A stretch of DNA of 64,000 bases from Heterohyrax brucei (Eukaryota > Chordata > Mammalia > Hyracoidea > Procaviidae), in assembly GCA_028571685.1 (NCBI GenBank), contig CM053142.1:63823296-63887295 (forward strand). The letters run 5' to 3'. The notes beneath the pieces were generated by a model. The model was not told the DNA's origin and searched no databases. It saw nothing but the letters and a program-made list of their open reading frames with translations. This document shows, in pieces, positions 40,701 through 50,945 of the stretch; position 1 is the first letter of the stretch, and each line of letters opens with the position of its first letter. The position numbers were made by a program, and so were the translations under genes.

Positions 40701-41110
40701 GGGTCTGTGTACACTTTCTCATGCACACCAGCTCGCCAGTGCGCGTTTTGTAAGCACATTTCGTGCTGACATCTCATGCGCATAGTCTCGTGCTGTCGCA
40801 AATGCTTGCTCACACATGCTTGCTTGCCTCCATCTTCACCCTGTATGCATAGTGGGCTAACCAATCCCTTTGCAAGACTGTGGCCTAGCACATTGTCTTG
40901 GTAGAACTACAGCCTAAGGGCCAGGATGCTCATATATGAAAAGAAACCCATTACGCTGTAGACCGAAGCCGGAAAGTGCCTGCCGTTTTGCACGCAGTGT
41001 GCACACTCACTCTGGCATGCATGCTTACTCGCATGCTTGTTTACACTCTTGTGCCGTCACGTGCTTGTGTGCTTCCTCGCAGGTTTGTTCAGCTCACCCA
41101 TGCACGTGTC
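40700..41110 (+). repeat. degenerate alternating purine-pyrimidine tract, interrupted
   Basis: GCATGC-, TGCGCG- and CACACA-rich text (CCAGTGCGCGTTTTGTAAGC; GGCATGCATGCTTACTCGCA; TGCACGTGTCGTGG) surrounds repeat copy B at 40838-40975. It looks like an old minisatellite or microsatellite with TGC/CAC units, retaining more CpG than its surroundings. Confidence 0.55.
40838..40975 (+). repeat. unclassified repeat, copy B
   Basis: Parallels copy A: GCATAGTGGGCTAACCAATC, CCTTTGCAAGACTGTGGCCT, a CATATATGAAAAG motif, and GAAACCCATTACGCTGTAGA. It appears inserted in the alternating tract; no target duplication is evident. Confidence 0.55.
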
Positions 41111-42569
41111 GTGGCAGAACCCACAAGGGGTGTTTGGGGTGCACATGTCAGAGACGGATGTCATCAACTGACAAGTGATTTGGAGTGAGAGTTTCTGACA
41201 GCAGTGGTGTCCCCACTTACTGGCCTTTAGCCTGCCTGCTTGGTGCCTCAGTTTACTCCTCTTCTATCGTAAAGAAGGGAGAGAATTTGGAGAGACAGAG
41301 GTGGTTCAGGCCTCTGAAATCATGAAACTGGGATGTGCTGTTCCTGTAAAATGTACCTGTAAAAAAGCAAGCCAGAAAGGGAACTGGTGGTGGGAAGTGG
41401 GGAAGATTCCTAAAAAGGAGAAAACAGAGCTTCTGGCTTCCCTCCCGGCTGTATAGCACCAGTCTGGCCCGGGTTCTTCTAGCTGGAGCTATCCTTTCCC
41501 TCCAACCTTGAATGTATATCATCAGCAAAACAGACCTTGGCTGCAGCGTGGAGCCCTGGGAGGGAGGGTGCCTTGTTCAGTAGGATGGTAAGGGATCATT
41601 TTGAGCAGCAAAGGCTCCTCTTTGGCAGCCCATAACCAGGGAGTTCACAGCACAGAAGCAAAGCAAAGCAGTCCCTTACTTTTGCATCTATTTCAGAAAT
41701 TCACTGTGGTGGCTGCTGCAGAGCACGAAATCATGATGGGGCTGTGGAAAGCCGATTAGACTTGTGCCCTCTGCTCCCTCCTTCCACGGGGAGTAGGGGA
41801 GGGAGGGAGGTGCCAAGGGAGGTGAACTGGATCTAGAAAGCTGCCACCCTAAATTTGAATTACAGTGGTGGAGGACCAGACTGTTAACTCATTCTTGGTC
41901 AGTTTTCCTAAATCCAGCAAGCGAGGATCTGCTTGCAAACGTGAGCTTGGCTAGGGGTGATTGCAGAGGGTTGGAGCTGGCCTGGAGTGTTAGCTTGCAT
42001 TCCCGGCTTGAGTGGCTCACTCCCTGCATGCCCTGGGCCTTCCTTCCCAGTCTCTGGCCCAGCCTTTTTCTGAGCCTGAAAGCTCTGTTTTTTGAGGTGG
42101 GGATGGAGAGAGACAGGCCAAATATAGTGAACCTCCCTGCCCCCAAGCCAACCATCAGGAGCTAGGTACCCTTCATCGCAGGCCTCTGCCTGCCTGTTTC
42201 CAGGCCTGGCTTCTCCTTTCTCTTTATGGTGGCCTGAGCCATACGGGCCCACCAGGCTGCTTTCGAGAACCTTAGGTTACACCCAAGCCGGCCGTCTGCC
42301 TTAGTGTATCATTCTTCGTGCTCAGATTTCTCATATTTCATTTATTTGTATGTCATCTTATTCGAGAAAGGATGATTAAACCAAACTCAGAGAACTGGTT
42401 GTGTACCAGTGCTACCTGGAAATGAATCCATTTCACCTGAGTTTCAAATGTCAGCTGGGAGTGCTGTCCATGGTCAACACAGTGATGGATTGTGGTATGT
42501 CCCCAAGCTTTGCACATGTTCATGCTGTCTGCCACATTGTGCTCTTTATTCTTTACTTAGCCTTGAGGG
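41111..42569. other. repeat-poor intronic block
   Basis: About 1.45 kb with no recognised repeat. A segment at 41700-41757 follows an acceptor-like TCTATTTCAG and stays open for 20 codons before TAG, which is unremarkable. 42250-42560 has balanced composition and could be conserved noncoding DNA. Confidence 0.4.
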
Positions 42570-42712
42570 GAAAACCTGGTGGCGTAGTGGTTTAAGTGCT
42601 GTGGCTGCTAACCAAAAGATCAGCAGTTAGATCTTCCAGGCGCTCCTTGGAAACTCTGTGGGGCGTTTCTACTCTGACGTATAGTGTTGCTATGTGTCTT
42701 TTTTTTTTTTTT
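42570..42712 (+). mobile_element. AfroSINE, 3'-shortened, + strand
   Basis: Good head (AAAACCTGGTGGCGTAGTGG) and body to AGTGTTGCTATGTGTC, then a T-run where the usual GACTCGACGGCAGTGG would be. An atypical 3' end, perhaps from internal priming or later loss. Confidence 0.85.
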
Positions 42713-43504
42713 AATTCTCGAGGATTTGGGTTAGATGCCACTTCCCTCCATAAGTGTTCCCCGCCTCCTCCTCGCTGGGCTGGGTGCCTTTCTCATGCAA
42801 CGCATAGTACTTTGTGCTACATGCTAGCAGTACAGCGGGGACTGAGACATGGTCTTTACCCTGGAGTCTAGTGGGGTTGAGAGCGTTTACAACACATTGG
42901 TTTGTGTTAAGTGTGGATTTGGCTGACTTACTATGTAGCTTGTCCTTCTACTCTCTGTTCTCAGAAATGGTGTTGCTGTCACCTCCTCTTCTGCTCTCTT
43001 TGAACTTGTGGGTTTTTGCCCCAAAGGTCTCTTGACTGTTAATTTAATAAGGTACAGGAGGCAGCAGAGGCAAGCATGTGTTCTCTCCGAGAGTGTTAGC
43101 CAGAACGCAGTTGGTAGCTTTAGTTGCTCCTAATTGTTGTTTATAACTGACCTGTGGGCAGTTTTTTTTTCCCCCAGTCCTCATAGGGAAGGAATTCTAG
43201 TTCGTTTTGTTGTGTATGTTTTTCCTGCAGAATCCCCAGGACCTAGAACTGTGCCAGATACATTCTAGAGCCTGAGTAGTCATTGGCTGAATGAATGAAC
43301 AAAGGAATGTAACAGACTTGGAAATAAAAATGTAAACACGAGCACAGCTCGCCCAGGTTGGACTCAGTGCCAATGTGCAGGCCACTCAGAGTAACTCTGA
43401 ACCAGTTGAACGTGGCTTATGGGTAGTGGTGGGACATGTAGCTTTGTCTTCATCTGACTTACTTTCTCTGACTGTAGTAAGTAGATATTACTTACGTAAT
43501 GTAT
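42713..43504. other. unassigned, with L2-like tail
   Basis: Near 43228-43300 CAGAATCCCCAGGACCTAGA and AGTCATTGGCTGAATGAATG are L2 3'-end-like. Otherwise unassigned. Confidence 0.4.
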
Positions 43505-43690
43505 ATTTTTTCTTTTTTTAATTCTAGAGACTATGTATAACACAACATTTACCAAGTCAACATTTTTCAGATGTACATTTTTGTGATATCAACAATTGTG
43601 TTGCACAGTTGTCCCCCATAATGCCAATGTCCTATCGCCGTAAACAGAAACTCACTGCTTCCTGAACAATACTTCTGTAATTTTGGAAGA
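43505..43690 (-). mobile_element. old LINE-1 3' region, - strand
   Basis: T-rich start, ATTCTAGAGACTATGTATAA, TTGTGTTGCACAGTTGTCCC and AACAGAAACTCACTGCTTCC parallel the antisense L1 text at 9225-9400. Confidence 0.6.
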
Positions 43691-44027
43691 GGATTAAATG
43701 ACAAAGAATGAAGCATTCAGTTTAGAATGAAAGTATCCACCTAAGCACAGTCTGCTGACCTGACCCCCTTACAGAGGTCACTGGACAAGTGGAGACGGTA
43801 GTATCTGTAGTTGCTTGCTCTGTAAAACAAGTGGATTGGACCAGATGCATCTTGGGTTTCATCCCAGGTTAGGTCCTGTGACCCTCTGTGGTTCTCTCTT
43901 GTTTGTGTTATAGTAGTCTACGCATCAGTGGAAAAGAACTGTTCTTGCCCGTTCTCACCCACTCTTTTTGGGGGGCCTTTTATTGCTATTCTTCTTCTTT
44001 CATGCTCATTTGAAACCTTTTAAGTCT
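43691..44027. other. unassigned sequence
   Basis: A trace of MIR (GCTCTGTAAAACAAGTGGAT) near 43818 is all I see. Confidence 0.4.
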
Positions 44028-44310
44028 TCAGTTGTTGCTAGCTGCCGTCAAATGGCCCTGACTCCTGGGGGCTTCACACATAGTGGGACAAAATGCTGTA
44101 ATTGTGGGCTTTCATGAGCTGAGTTTTCCAAGTGGATAGCCAGGCCTCTCTTCCTTTCCCATCTGCATCCGGAGGCCCCACTGATACTTGTCCATCTTCA
44201 GAGCAACATATAAGTCTCCACTGCAGGTGAGTGGTGGGTGCTTAGGAGATGCCTTGGCTGGAAATCAAACCAGGTGTCCTTTGTGAGCCAGCAGTGCAAA
44301 CAGTTAACCC
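44028..44310 (-). mobile_element. AfroSINE/RTE-tail related element, - strand
   Basis: Begins GTTGTTGCTAGCTGCCGTCA, includes GCTGAGTTTTCCAAGTGGAT and CCAGGCCTCTCTTCC (antisense second-subtype body). A long decayed right part includes GGAAATCAAACCAGGTGTCC. Comparable in style and length to 10515-10800. Confidence 0.6.
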
Positions 44311-44335
44311 TTTCTGCCTTCTTAGATCACCTGAA

Positions 44336-44476
44336 CCAAAACCAAACCCACTGCCATCGAGTCAATGCTGACTCAAAGAGGTCTTATAGGACAGAGTAGA
44401 ACTGCTTCATGGAATTTTCAAGGAGCCCCTGGCAGATTTGAACTGCTGATCTTAACCACTACACACCAAGGTTTCC
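44336..44476 (-). mobile_element. AfroSINE short form with head deletion, - strand
   Basis: AACCAAAACCAAACCCACTG onward is well preserved. Between CTGCTGATC and TTAACCACTACACACC about 20 bases of the B-box to A-box region are missing. Flanks AGATCACCTGA (44324) and AGATGACCCAG (44479) may be the target duplication. Confidence 0.88.
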
Positions 44477-44689
44477 TCAGATGACCCAGCAGAGGGTTTT
44501 TTAAAATTTACAGTTCATGTCATTGATATCAGACACACTTTCTGTCTGGTGGTTCTCAACCCCCTCCCCATATTCTCCAGTGACCTGGCCTGGGACTGTG
44601 GACCCTGGAGATGAGACTGAAGGGCTACTCAGGCAGCATGGCCTCCTAGTGCTGCTGCTCTGCCAGCTGTGCCCGTCACTCTCCCTGAG

Positions 44690-44994
44690 GCCTGCTTCAG
44701 TGTGCGTGGGCCTCTCCTTCCACAGGCCCTTTGCACATGTGACACCCTGTCTTCTCCCACCTTCAGGTCCCGTGGCAAAGCCTTCTGCAGGGAAGATTTC
44801 CCTGATGCCTGGTTTGCTTCTAGTTCGTCTGTCCTGTGTCGCCACAGTAGGTTCTTCCCTTCAGAGCATTGATCTTGGTTTATTGCATACTACCTGTGTG
44901 GTCATCAGAACCTGATTGTCCTCACTGGGCCCATAAGCTCCAGGAGGGTGGAAGTTCAGTCCTGCTGCTCTCCCTAGTTTCTGTAACATCCAGA
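44690..44994 (+). repeat. L2 fragment, + strand (part 1)
   Basis: TCCACAGGCCCTTTGCACAT, GAAGATTTCCCTGATGCC and AGCTCCAGGAGGGTGGAAGT follow L2 order. It is interrupted by a hAT-like element and resumes at 45325. Open frames on both strands here are therefore repeat-derived. Confidence 0.65.
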
Positions 44995-45320
44995 CCAGGA
45001 ATTGGCAATTTTTTTCTGATTTTAGGCTTTGCAGGTCACATGGTGTCTTACAGCCACTCATCGTGATTGTTGTGGCACAGAATTTCAGTGAATGAGAACT
45101 GTATGTGAGTGAGTGAGTATGGCTGTGCTCCAGTAGAACTTTATTTATGAACACTAGAATTCAAATTTCATATAATTTTCACATGTCATGAAATACTCTT
45201 CTTCTTTTGATTTTTTTCCCCCCAACCATACAAAAATCTAAAAACCATTCTTAGCTTGCAGGATATACAGACTGGCCAGAGGCTGGATTTGCTCTCTGGA
45301 CCATAGTTTGTGGACCTCAG
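44995..45320 (+). mobile_element. hAT-type nonautonomous DNA transposon
   Basis: Ends CCAGGAATTGGCAATTTTTT and CATAGTTTGTGGACC are imperfect inverted repeats, corresponding to the familiar GGGTCGGCAAACT ends. Internal phrases (TTTTAGGCTTTGCAGGTCAC; CAGTAGAACTTTATTTATGA; AGAGGCTGGATTTGCTCTC) are those of a common mammalian hAT family. Exact name not assigned. Confidence 0.65.
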
Positions 45321-45324
45321 TCTG

Positions 45325-45390
45325 GTGCAATGTCTGGCTCACAGTGAGTGCTCAGTAAATATTTGTCTAATGAGTGAATGACATGTTAGA
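45325..45390 (+). repeat. L2 fragment, + strand (part 2)
   Basis: GTGCAATGTCTGGCTCACAG and GCTCAGTAAATATTTGTCTA, then the AATGAGTGAATGA terminus of L2. Confidence 0.7.
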
Positions 45391-45717
45391 CATGAGCAAG
45401 AGGTAGTTTCGGGAGCCCCTGTCTTCTGTTAACTCCATAATTGCTGTTATTTATCAGCTTCCCTGTTGTCTGTTAAAGTTAAGGAAGATGGCCAACTTGT
45501 TTTTCTTTTAACAGCTTTATCAAGGTGTAATTCGCATCTCTTATAATTCATCTGTTTGAAGTGTGCAATTCAGTAGTTTCAGCATACTGACATAGCTGTG
45601 CAACTGTGACCACAGTTTAAGAACATCTTATCACTCCAAAAAGAAAGACCATACTCAGTGGCAGTCACTCCTATTTCCCACTAATACTGCTGTCCTCCCT
45701 AGCCCTAACCCTAATCC

Positions 45718-45905
45718 TAACTGTTGAGTCAATTCCGTTGGACTTATAGAAACTGTGTAAGACATAGCAGAACTGTCCTATGTGGTTTCCAAGGCTGTCA
45801 TCTTTCTGGAAGCAGACTGTCACATCTTTCTCCCACAGAGCAGGGCTCAATCAGTCCATCTTTTGGTTAGCAGCTGAGTGCTTAACCACTGGGCCACCAG
45901 CGCTC
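45718..45905 (-). mobile_element. AfroSINE long form, - strand, inside L1
   Basis: Long-form segment TCCAAGGCTGTCATCTTTCT; ends at ACCACTGGGCCACCAGCGCT. Host motif CCTAGCCCTAA (left) and TCAGCCCTAGA (right) suggest a target duplication around AGCCCTA. Confidence 0.87.
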
Positions 45906-46322
45906 CTCTCCTCAGCCCTAGACAACCATTAATGTACTTCCTGTCTATTGATTAGCCTCTTCTGGACATTTCTTGTGAATAGAATCCTACCATTTGTGAC
46001 TGTCTCTTTTCTATGTAGCATCGTGTTTTGAGGGTTTATCCATGTTACAGCATGAATCAGTTCTTCATTGTAGGATATACCACACTTTGTTTACCCATTC
46101 ATTAGTTGACAGAGATTTTGGGTGTTTCCACTTTTTGGCAGTTATGAATAATGTCGTTATGAATATTCAAGTTCATTTTTTTTGTGGATGTATGTTTTCA
46201 TGCTCATTTACCTAGAAGTGTAAATTGCTGGCTCATATGGTAATTCTATGTCTAACATCTTGAGGGACTGCCAGACTATTTTCCAAAGTAGTTGTACCGC
46301 TTCACATTCCCAGCAGTGTGCA

Positions 46323-46533
46323 AAACCCCAATCGGTTGTCACTGAGTCAATTCTGACTTACAACAACCCTACAGGACAGAGTAGAACTACCCCATAGGGT
46401 TTGCATGGTTGTAAATCTTTGCAGGAGCAGACTGCTGTACCTTTATCCCATGGAGCGGTGGGTGATTTGGAATGACTAACTGCTGTTTTTGCTTAGTAGC
46501 AAAGGGCTTAACTACTCTGCTAGCTGAGCTCCT
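46323..46533 (-). mobile_element. AfroSINE long form, - strand, inside L1
   Basis: AAAACCCCAATCGGTTGTCA to TGCTAGCTGAGCTCC. Host CCCAGCAGTGTGCA before and TCCAGCAGTATACC after form a diverged duplication of CCAGCAGTRTRC. Confidence 0.87.
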
Positions 46534-46620
46534 CTTCCAGCAGTATACCAAGGTTCGGATTTATCTACCTTCTGTTTATTGTCTGTCTTGTTGGTTGCCC
46601 AACTCATTCGAAAATGTACA

Positions 46621-47066
46621 CACCTTTGCTTGCAAAATGGACTGAATCTGAATATTTGAATAAAATTTTTGTTATTTTCTCTTCTAAAAAAAAAGCACTA
46701 TAGCCTCGTTAGAGATTATTTGAAAACTACACTTGGTATGCTTTAGCAGTGTACTTGTTGCATTGGGTCACAGCCAACCAAGTTTTTAGAGCAAGGCCAC
46801 AGTAAGCAGTGCAGCAGTTCAAGATGCAGGCCTTGTTGGTACAGACTGGGGCTCACTCACAAGCGTGCTACTGCTGTGCTGCTTGACTTGGCAAGAACCT
46901 CATCGGTAAGGGGGATTTGTTCCTTCATTCAGAGTCACCTTTGGCACTTAGTAGGAGCTGTCATAGCACTTATTTTGCGGGAGTATCATGGTGATTACAT
47001 AAGGTAACATGTATGGAGGGTACGCATAGTGCCTGGTATGGGGGTGGGCATAGTACTTAGCACTTA
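46621..47066. other. unassigned sequence
   Basis: An AATAAAATTTTTGTTATTTT stretch with a following A-run at 46660-46695 could be the end of an old retroposed sequence. Nothing else recognised. Confidence 0.35.
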
Positions 47067-47223
47067 AAAAAAAAAAGCAACTGCTGCTGTCGAGTCGATT
47101 CCGATGTGTAGCGACAGAGCGTAGAACTGCTGTGTCAAGTTTCCGAGGAGCACCTGATGGATTTGAACTGCCAACCTTTTGGTTCTCTGTCATAGCACTT
47201 AACCACTCTGTCACCGGGGTTTC
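47067..47223 (-). mobile_element. AfroSINE short form, - strand
   Basis: A-run, then CAACTGCTGCTGTCGAGTCG, with several retained CpGs. The head is altered near TTTGGTTCTCTGTCATAGCA. Flanking TAGCACTTA/TGGCACTTC is a possible target duplication. Confidence 0.88.
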
Positions 47224-48884
47224 TGCCTGGCACTTCGTAAACACTTAATAAATGATGAAAATTTAAAAATACCAAAAACAAACAGCGTCTTTCATTCTTG
47301 AGGTCACCTACCTTCTCAGGGCTTGTCACTGCTGTAGGGTAAAGACATAGACCCCTGGAGGAGAATGGATTTCCACAAATTTTCTCTCAACTCATCTGTT
47401 GCTGGAGATCCAGTGAGACGGTTGGCCTTAGCCTGAGTATGTCAGTGATGAGCACTCTCTCTCCACTGCTGGACAGCTTTGGTTTTCAGAACAGCCTTTC
47501 TGGAGCCATCCTTGGGCCATGCCCTTGCTGTCAGAGCCTGGGAGAGTGAGCCTACTCCCTTGTCCACATGACAGCCCTGGTCGTATTTGACAACAGCCAG
47601 CCCTCTGCCTCCTCATCTCTAGTTCCATCAGCTGTCTCCCAGATACCTTCATCTCTAGACCCCTGCTGCCCTTGTTGCCACTTTGGATGCCCTCCGGTTT
47701 ATTGCTGGTAGTCGTCTGGACCCAGTCTCAGCCGAGATGTGGATTTGAGTTGTGGAGCGGCATCCCCTCTGGAGATACACACAGACCCAACACTGGAATG
47801 AGTTGTAGGCCTCTGAGGGTGACAAATCTTCACCTTTACCACCAGCAGGACGGTTTTATGGAAGCCAGTACTCAAAAGAGGGAAGATAACTTCATTTTAA
47901 ATGATAGAAAAAATAAAATTCCAGCCTAGGCCTATCCACTCTCCCCCGCCCCCATCCCCCAAGCTGGGTGTGAGAAGGCTGCCACTTTCATCTGGGCTTA
48001 CTGATGGGCATTTGGAGGGACAGGACGACCTGATGAAAGCGTTTGTGACAGGGGAGTTTTCCCCGCTGTCACTAACTATCCTGATGTAGCAGAGCCCCTC
48101 ATAAGTTTCTTGGACTCAGTTGTACGAGTTGCTGGAGGGAGACTATAACAACAGCCCATTAATAAAAGCATGTCAGCAAAAACAGAATAAGGGGAAGGGA
48201 GAGAGGAATCAGAGTTTGATTGTTTGTCTGTCTGGTTTTTGTGTCTTTGGGCCTCTCTCTTCTCTTGGTTGGGAGAAATCCAAGTGTGTTTAGCTATCCC
48301 TCTGCTGCTGCCCATGGGGTAAAAACCATGTAGTTTTGTAATCAGGAGCAGCACAGAAACCCACAACAGGCCCAGCTCTGCCCTGAGGCAGGGAACAGCA
48401 AAGGAACACACATTTTGGACATTTCAAACAATTCCCTCCCCCTCAGTCTGATGTTTTGAAAGCCCATGCCTAATTTCTTTCTATCTGTGTTCCAGGCTGA
48501 TTTACATAAATTTATTCTTCTGTGGTTAGTTACTCATTCAGAAATTCCCCGGTCCATCTGTTCTTCTGGGATTCTGAGTCAGTAGAAACAGAATACAACG
48601 GTAGAATTTTGGCCTCTTAGCCTCCTCTTCTGGCTCATCCTGTTTGGAGGCGAGGGCCCCTGGAGCAGACCTGAGTGCTCCGACTCCTCCGCTGTCGGCG
48701 GCATGTGGGGAGGAGACAGCTGCTACAGGTGCCAGAACCCATGGGCGTAAGGGGCCGGGAAGACGCACTTGGACAGAGCTGGCTTAGGAAGGACAAGGGC
48801 CTGGGAGTTTGCATGTCAGGCTGTCACCTTCTGGCTTGGGAGGTGGCATAAGTGTATGGTGAAAGGTGGTATACTGAGATAGTT
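47224..48884. other. unassigned intronic sequence
   Basis: About 1.66 kb without a recognised repeat. 48640-48770 is locally GC-rich with a few CpGs (GCTCCGACTCCTCCGCTGTC) but far below island level. Overlapping short open frames lack recognisable domains. Confidence 0.4.
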
Positions 48885-49070
48885 CAGATCCAGGCTCTCC
48901 TGTGCTCACATGTGTGGCTGCAAGCTACTGAAGATCCTTTTCTCTTTGGTATAATGGTGATCATCAAGGAGCTTCTCACAAAGTTATTGTGACTATTAAC
49001 TGAGTTGATATATGTAAAGCATCTAGAACCCAACCTGGCCGACAGAAAGCACTGCATAGCTGCTATTGGT
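48885..49070 (+). repeat. MIR, + strand
   Basis: AGATCCAGGCTCTCCTGTGC, GTATAATGGTGATCATCAAG, TTATTGTGACTATTAACTGA and AAGCATCTAGAACCCAACC, MIR order. Confidence 0.7.
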
Positions 49071-49177
49071 GGTGAGTGAGGAGAGTGAGAAGAGTGATGA
49101 GGATGATAATGATTACCTGTCTTTTCTATTGGATTTCCTGATCCCACTCCTTTTATCCCCCAGTGGAGTGAAGGCAC

Positions 49178-49380
49178 CTAGACTTCATGCTTGGTCAAGT
49201 AGAGGGTCAGTAGCAAAGAGAGGAAGCCGGTCAATGAGATCGACTGACACAGTGATCGCAACAATGGGCTCAAATATAACAATGATTGTGAGGATGGCAC
49301 AGGGAGTGGGCAGTGTTTTGTTCTGTGTACGTAGTCATTTTGAGTTGGAACTGGCTCGAAAGCACCTAACAACGACATTC
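49178..49380 (+). mobile_element. RTE-clade LINE 3' end, + strand
   Basis: Corresponds to about 30953-31149: TTCATGCTTGGTCAAGTAGA, GAAGCCGGTCAATGAGATCG, TGATCGCAACAATGGGCTCA, AAAGCACCTAACAACGACA. Short and 5'-truncated. Confidence 0.87.
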
Positions 49381-49602
49381 TAGATTTATCACCGCATATG
49401 GGAAAACTTCCCTCTTGGTTCCTAAGCATCCCTCCCCACTAGCCCTCCCTAGTTTATTATCACTGCCCACAGCTGCTGTCTGAGAACCAGCCTTTGGCTG
49501 ATACTCAGGTAGCAGCAGACAGTCTGATTTCCTTGCTTTGGTTTTCTAATCTGTAACCTGTGGACAAACATTTACCCCTCTCTTTTCTCCACCTGGGTTA
49601 AC

Positions 49603-49803
49603 CCTACCTGGTGCAGTGGTTAAGTGCTTGGCTGCTAACCCAGAGTTTGGCAGTTTGAATCCACCAGCGGCTGCATGGGAGAAAGATACAGCAGACTGCT
49701 TCTGTAAAGATTATAGCCTGAGAATCCCTATTGGGCATTTCTGCTCTGTCCTATGGGGTCTCTATGAGTCACAATCAACTTGACAGCTGTGGCTTTTTAT
49801 TTT
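49603..49803 (+). mobile_element. AfroSINE-related tRNA SINE, + strand
   Basis: ACCCTACCTGGTGCAGTGGT head, then GGCTGCATGGGAGAAAGATA and TTCTGTAAAGATTATAGCCT, closing ATCAACTTGACAGCTGTGGC. Long-form body. Confidence 0.85.
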
Positions 49804-50154
49804 TGTCTTCCTTCCTCTCTGCCCTCTCCAGAGAGGTGACTAGGGCTGGTGATACCTATTGAGCTTGTCCAACAGGCCATAAAGATAGATGAGACCATTT
49901 GGAGGACAGGATGAGAGAGCTGTGGACACAGGGACAAGGGCTTGGGGGACTGGTCATATTGTGTACGGTGTTCCCTGGGGGGTGGTTTGGAGGAGGATGA
50001 GAGTGGAGCTTGGAACATTGTGAGCAGATGCCCACACCCTGGATTATACTGCCCACAGCGAGGCTGGGTAGGGGGATGTTGTCTAGAAAGTCAGTCCAAC
50101 AAGGACTGTGACCCCTACCTGGACAGTGTGCTATGCTTTTGCCCTCAGAATGCT
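49804..50154. other. unassigned sequence
   Basis: Nothing recognised; overlapping frames on both strands without known domains. Confidence 0.4.
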
Positions 50155-50186
50155 TATAAAGTTGCAAAAACAGAAACAGCTCCCAA

Positions 50187-50390
50187 AACCCAACCAGATG
50201 CTGTTGTGGCAGTTCTAACTCATAGTGATCCCCTATGTGCAGAGTAGAACTGTGCTCTATAGGGTTTTCAAGGCTGTGACAGTTGGGAAGCAGATCATCA
50301 GGTCTTCCCAGGTGTCTGTGAATGGGCCTGAACCATCAAACACTTGGTTAATAGTCAAACATTTAAAGTTTTTTGCCACCCAAGGACTCC
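50187..50390 (-). mobile_element. AfroSINE array 2, member 1, - strand
   Basis: AACCCAACCAGATGCTGTTG, CTCTATAGGGTTTTCAAGGC, ending GCCACCCAAGGACTCC. Flanked by TATAAAGTTGCAAAA (50155) and TATAGAATGGCAAAA (50391). Confidence 0.86.
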
Positions 50391-50405
50391 TATAGAATGG
50401 CAAAA

Positions 50406-50561
50406 CCCAACCCAGTCCAACTGCCATCGAGTCAACTACAACTCACAGTGACACTGTGGAACAGAGTAGATTAGAGCTTTGAAGGAATGCCTGGTGGATT
50501 TGAACCGCCAGTCTTTTGGTTAGCAACTGCAGCACTTAACCACCATGCCTCCAGGGTTTCC
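50406..50561 (-). mobile_element. AfroSINE array 2, member 2, - strand
   Basis: CCCAACCCAGTCCAACTGCC to CATGCCTCCAGGGTTTC. Flanked by TATAGAATGGCAAAA (50391) and TATATAATGTGGTAAA (50562). Confidence 0.88.
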
Positions 50562-50577
50562 TATATAATGTGGTAAA

Positions 50578-50712
50578 CCAAAACCATGCCCACTGCCATC
50601 TAGACAGAACAGAACTCTCCCATAGTGTTTCGAGGGAGCACCTAGCGGATTTGAACTGCTGACCTTTGGGTTAGCAGCTGTATCACTTAACTACCACTCC
50701 ACCAGGGTTCCC
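50578..50712 (-). mobile_element. AfroSINE array 2, member 3, - strand
   Basis: ACCAAAACCATGCCCACTGC through a body lacking about 30 bases after CCATCTAG, to CACTCCACCAGGGTTCCC. Flanked by TATATAATGTGGTAAA (50562) and CTAAAGTGGCAGAG (50713). Confidence 0.88.
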
Positions 50713-50779
50713 CTAAAGTGGCAGAGGGCAGTTTAAATATCAGGAAGAATGTTTCAGTGACACCTATAACCAGCAATTA

Positions 50780-50945
50780 TCACTTTCCATTTTATGTATC
50801 AGGTGCTGTGCTAGGCATCTATAGATGAGGAAAACAAGGCTCAGAGTGGTTCAGTAACTTCCTCCCAAGACCAGACAGCTTGGGTATGCCAGAGAAGGGA
50901 TTTCAGTGCAAGATCTGGGGGATTCCAAAGCCTGTGTTCTTTCCA
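50780..50945 (-). repeat. MIR, - strand
   Basis: GTATCAGGTGCTGTGCTAGG, GAGGAAAACAAGGCTCAGAG, GTTCAGTAACTTCCTCCCAA, in antisense order. Confidence 0.75.

Larger units (their letters stand above)
45510..46620 (-). mobile_element. old LINE-1 (L1M-type) 3' region, - strand
   Basis: AACAGCTTTATCAAGGTGTA, AGTGTGCAATTCAGTAGTTT, CAACTGTGACCACAGTTTAA, then after a SINE AATGTACTTCCTGTCTATTG, CCATTCATTAGTTGACAGAG, GGGTGTTTCCACTTTTTGGC and GAGGGACTGCCAGACTATTT. This is the classic antisense order of L1MB/L1ME-like 3' sequence. Two AfroSINEs interrupt it. Confidence 0.82.

Noticed and set aside
41700-41760. Terminal exon candidate after TCTATTTCAG, open for 20 codons then TAG
   Set aside because: A run this short is expected by chance, and no poly(A) signal or homology supports it.
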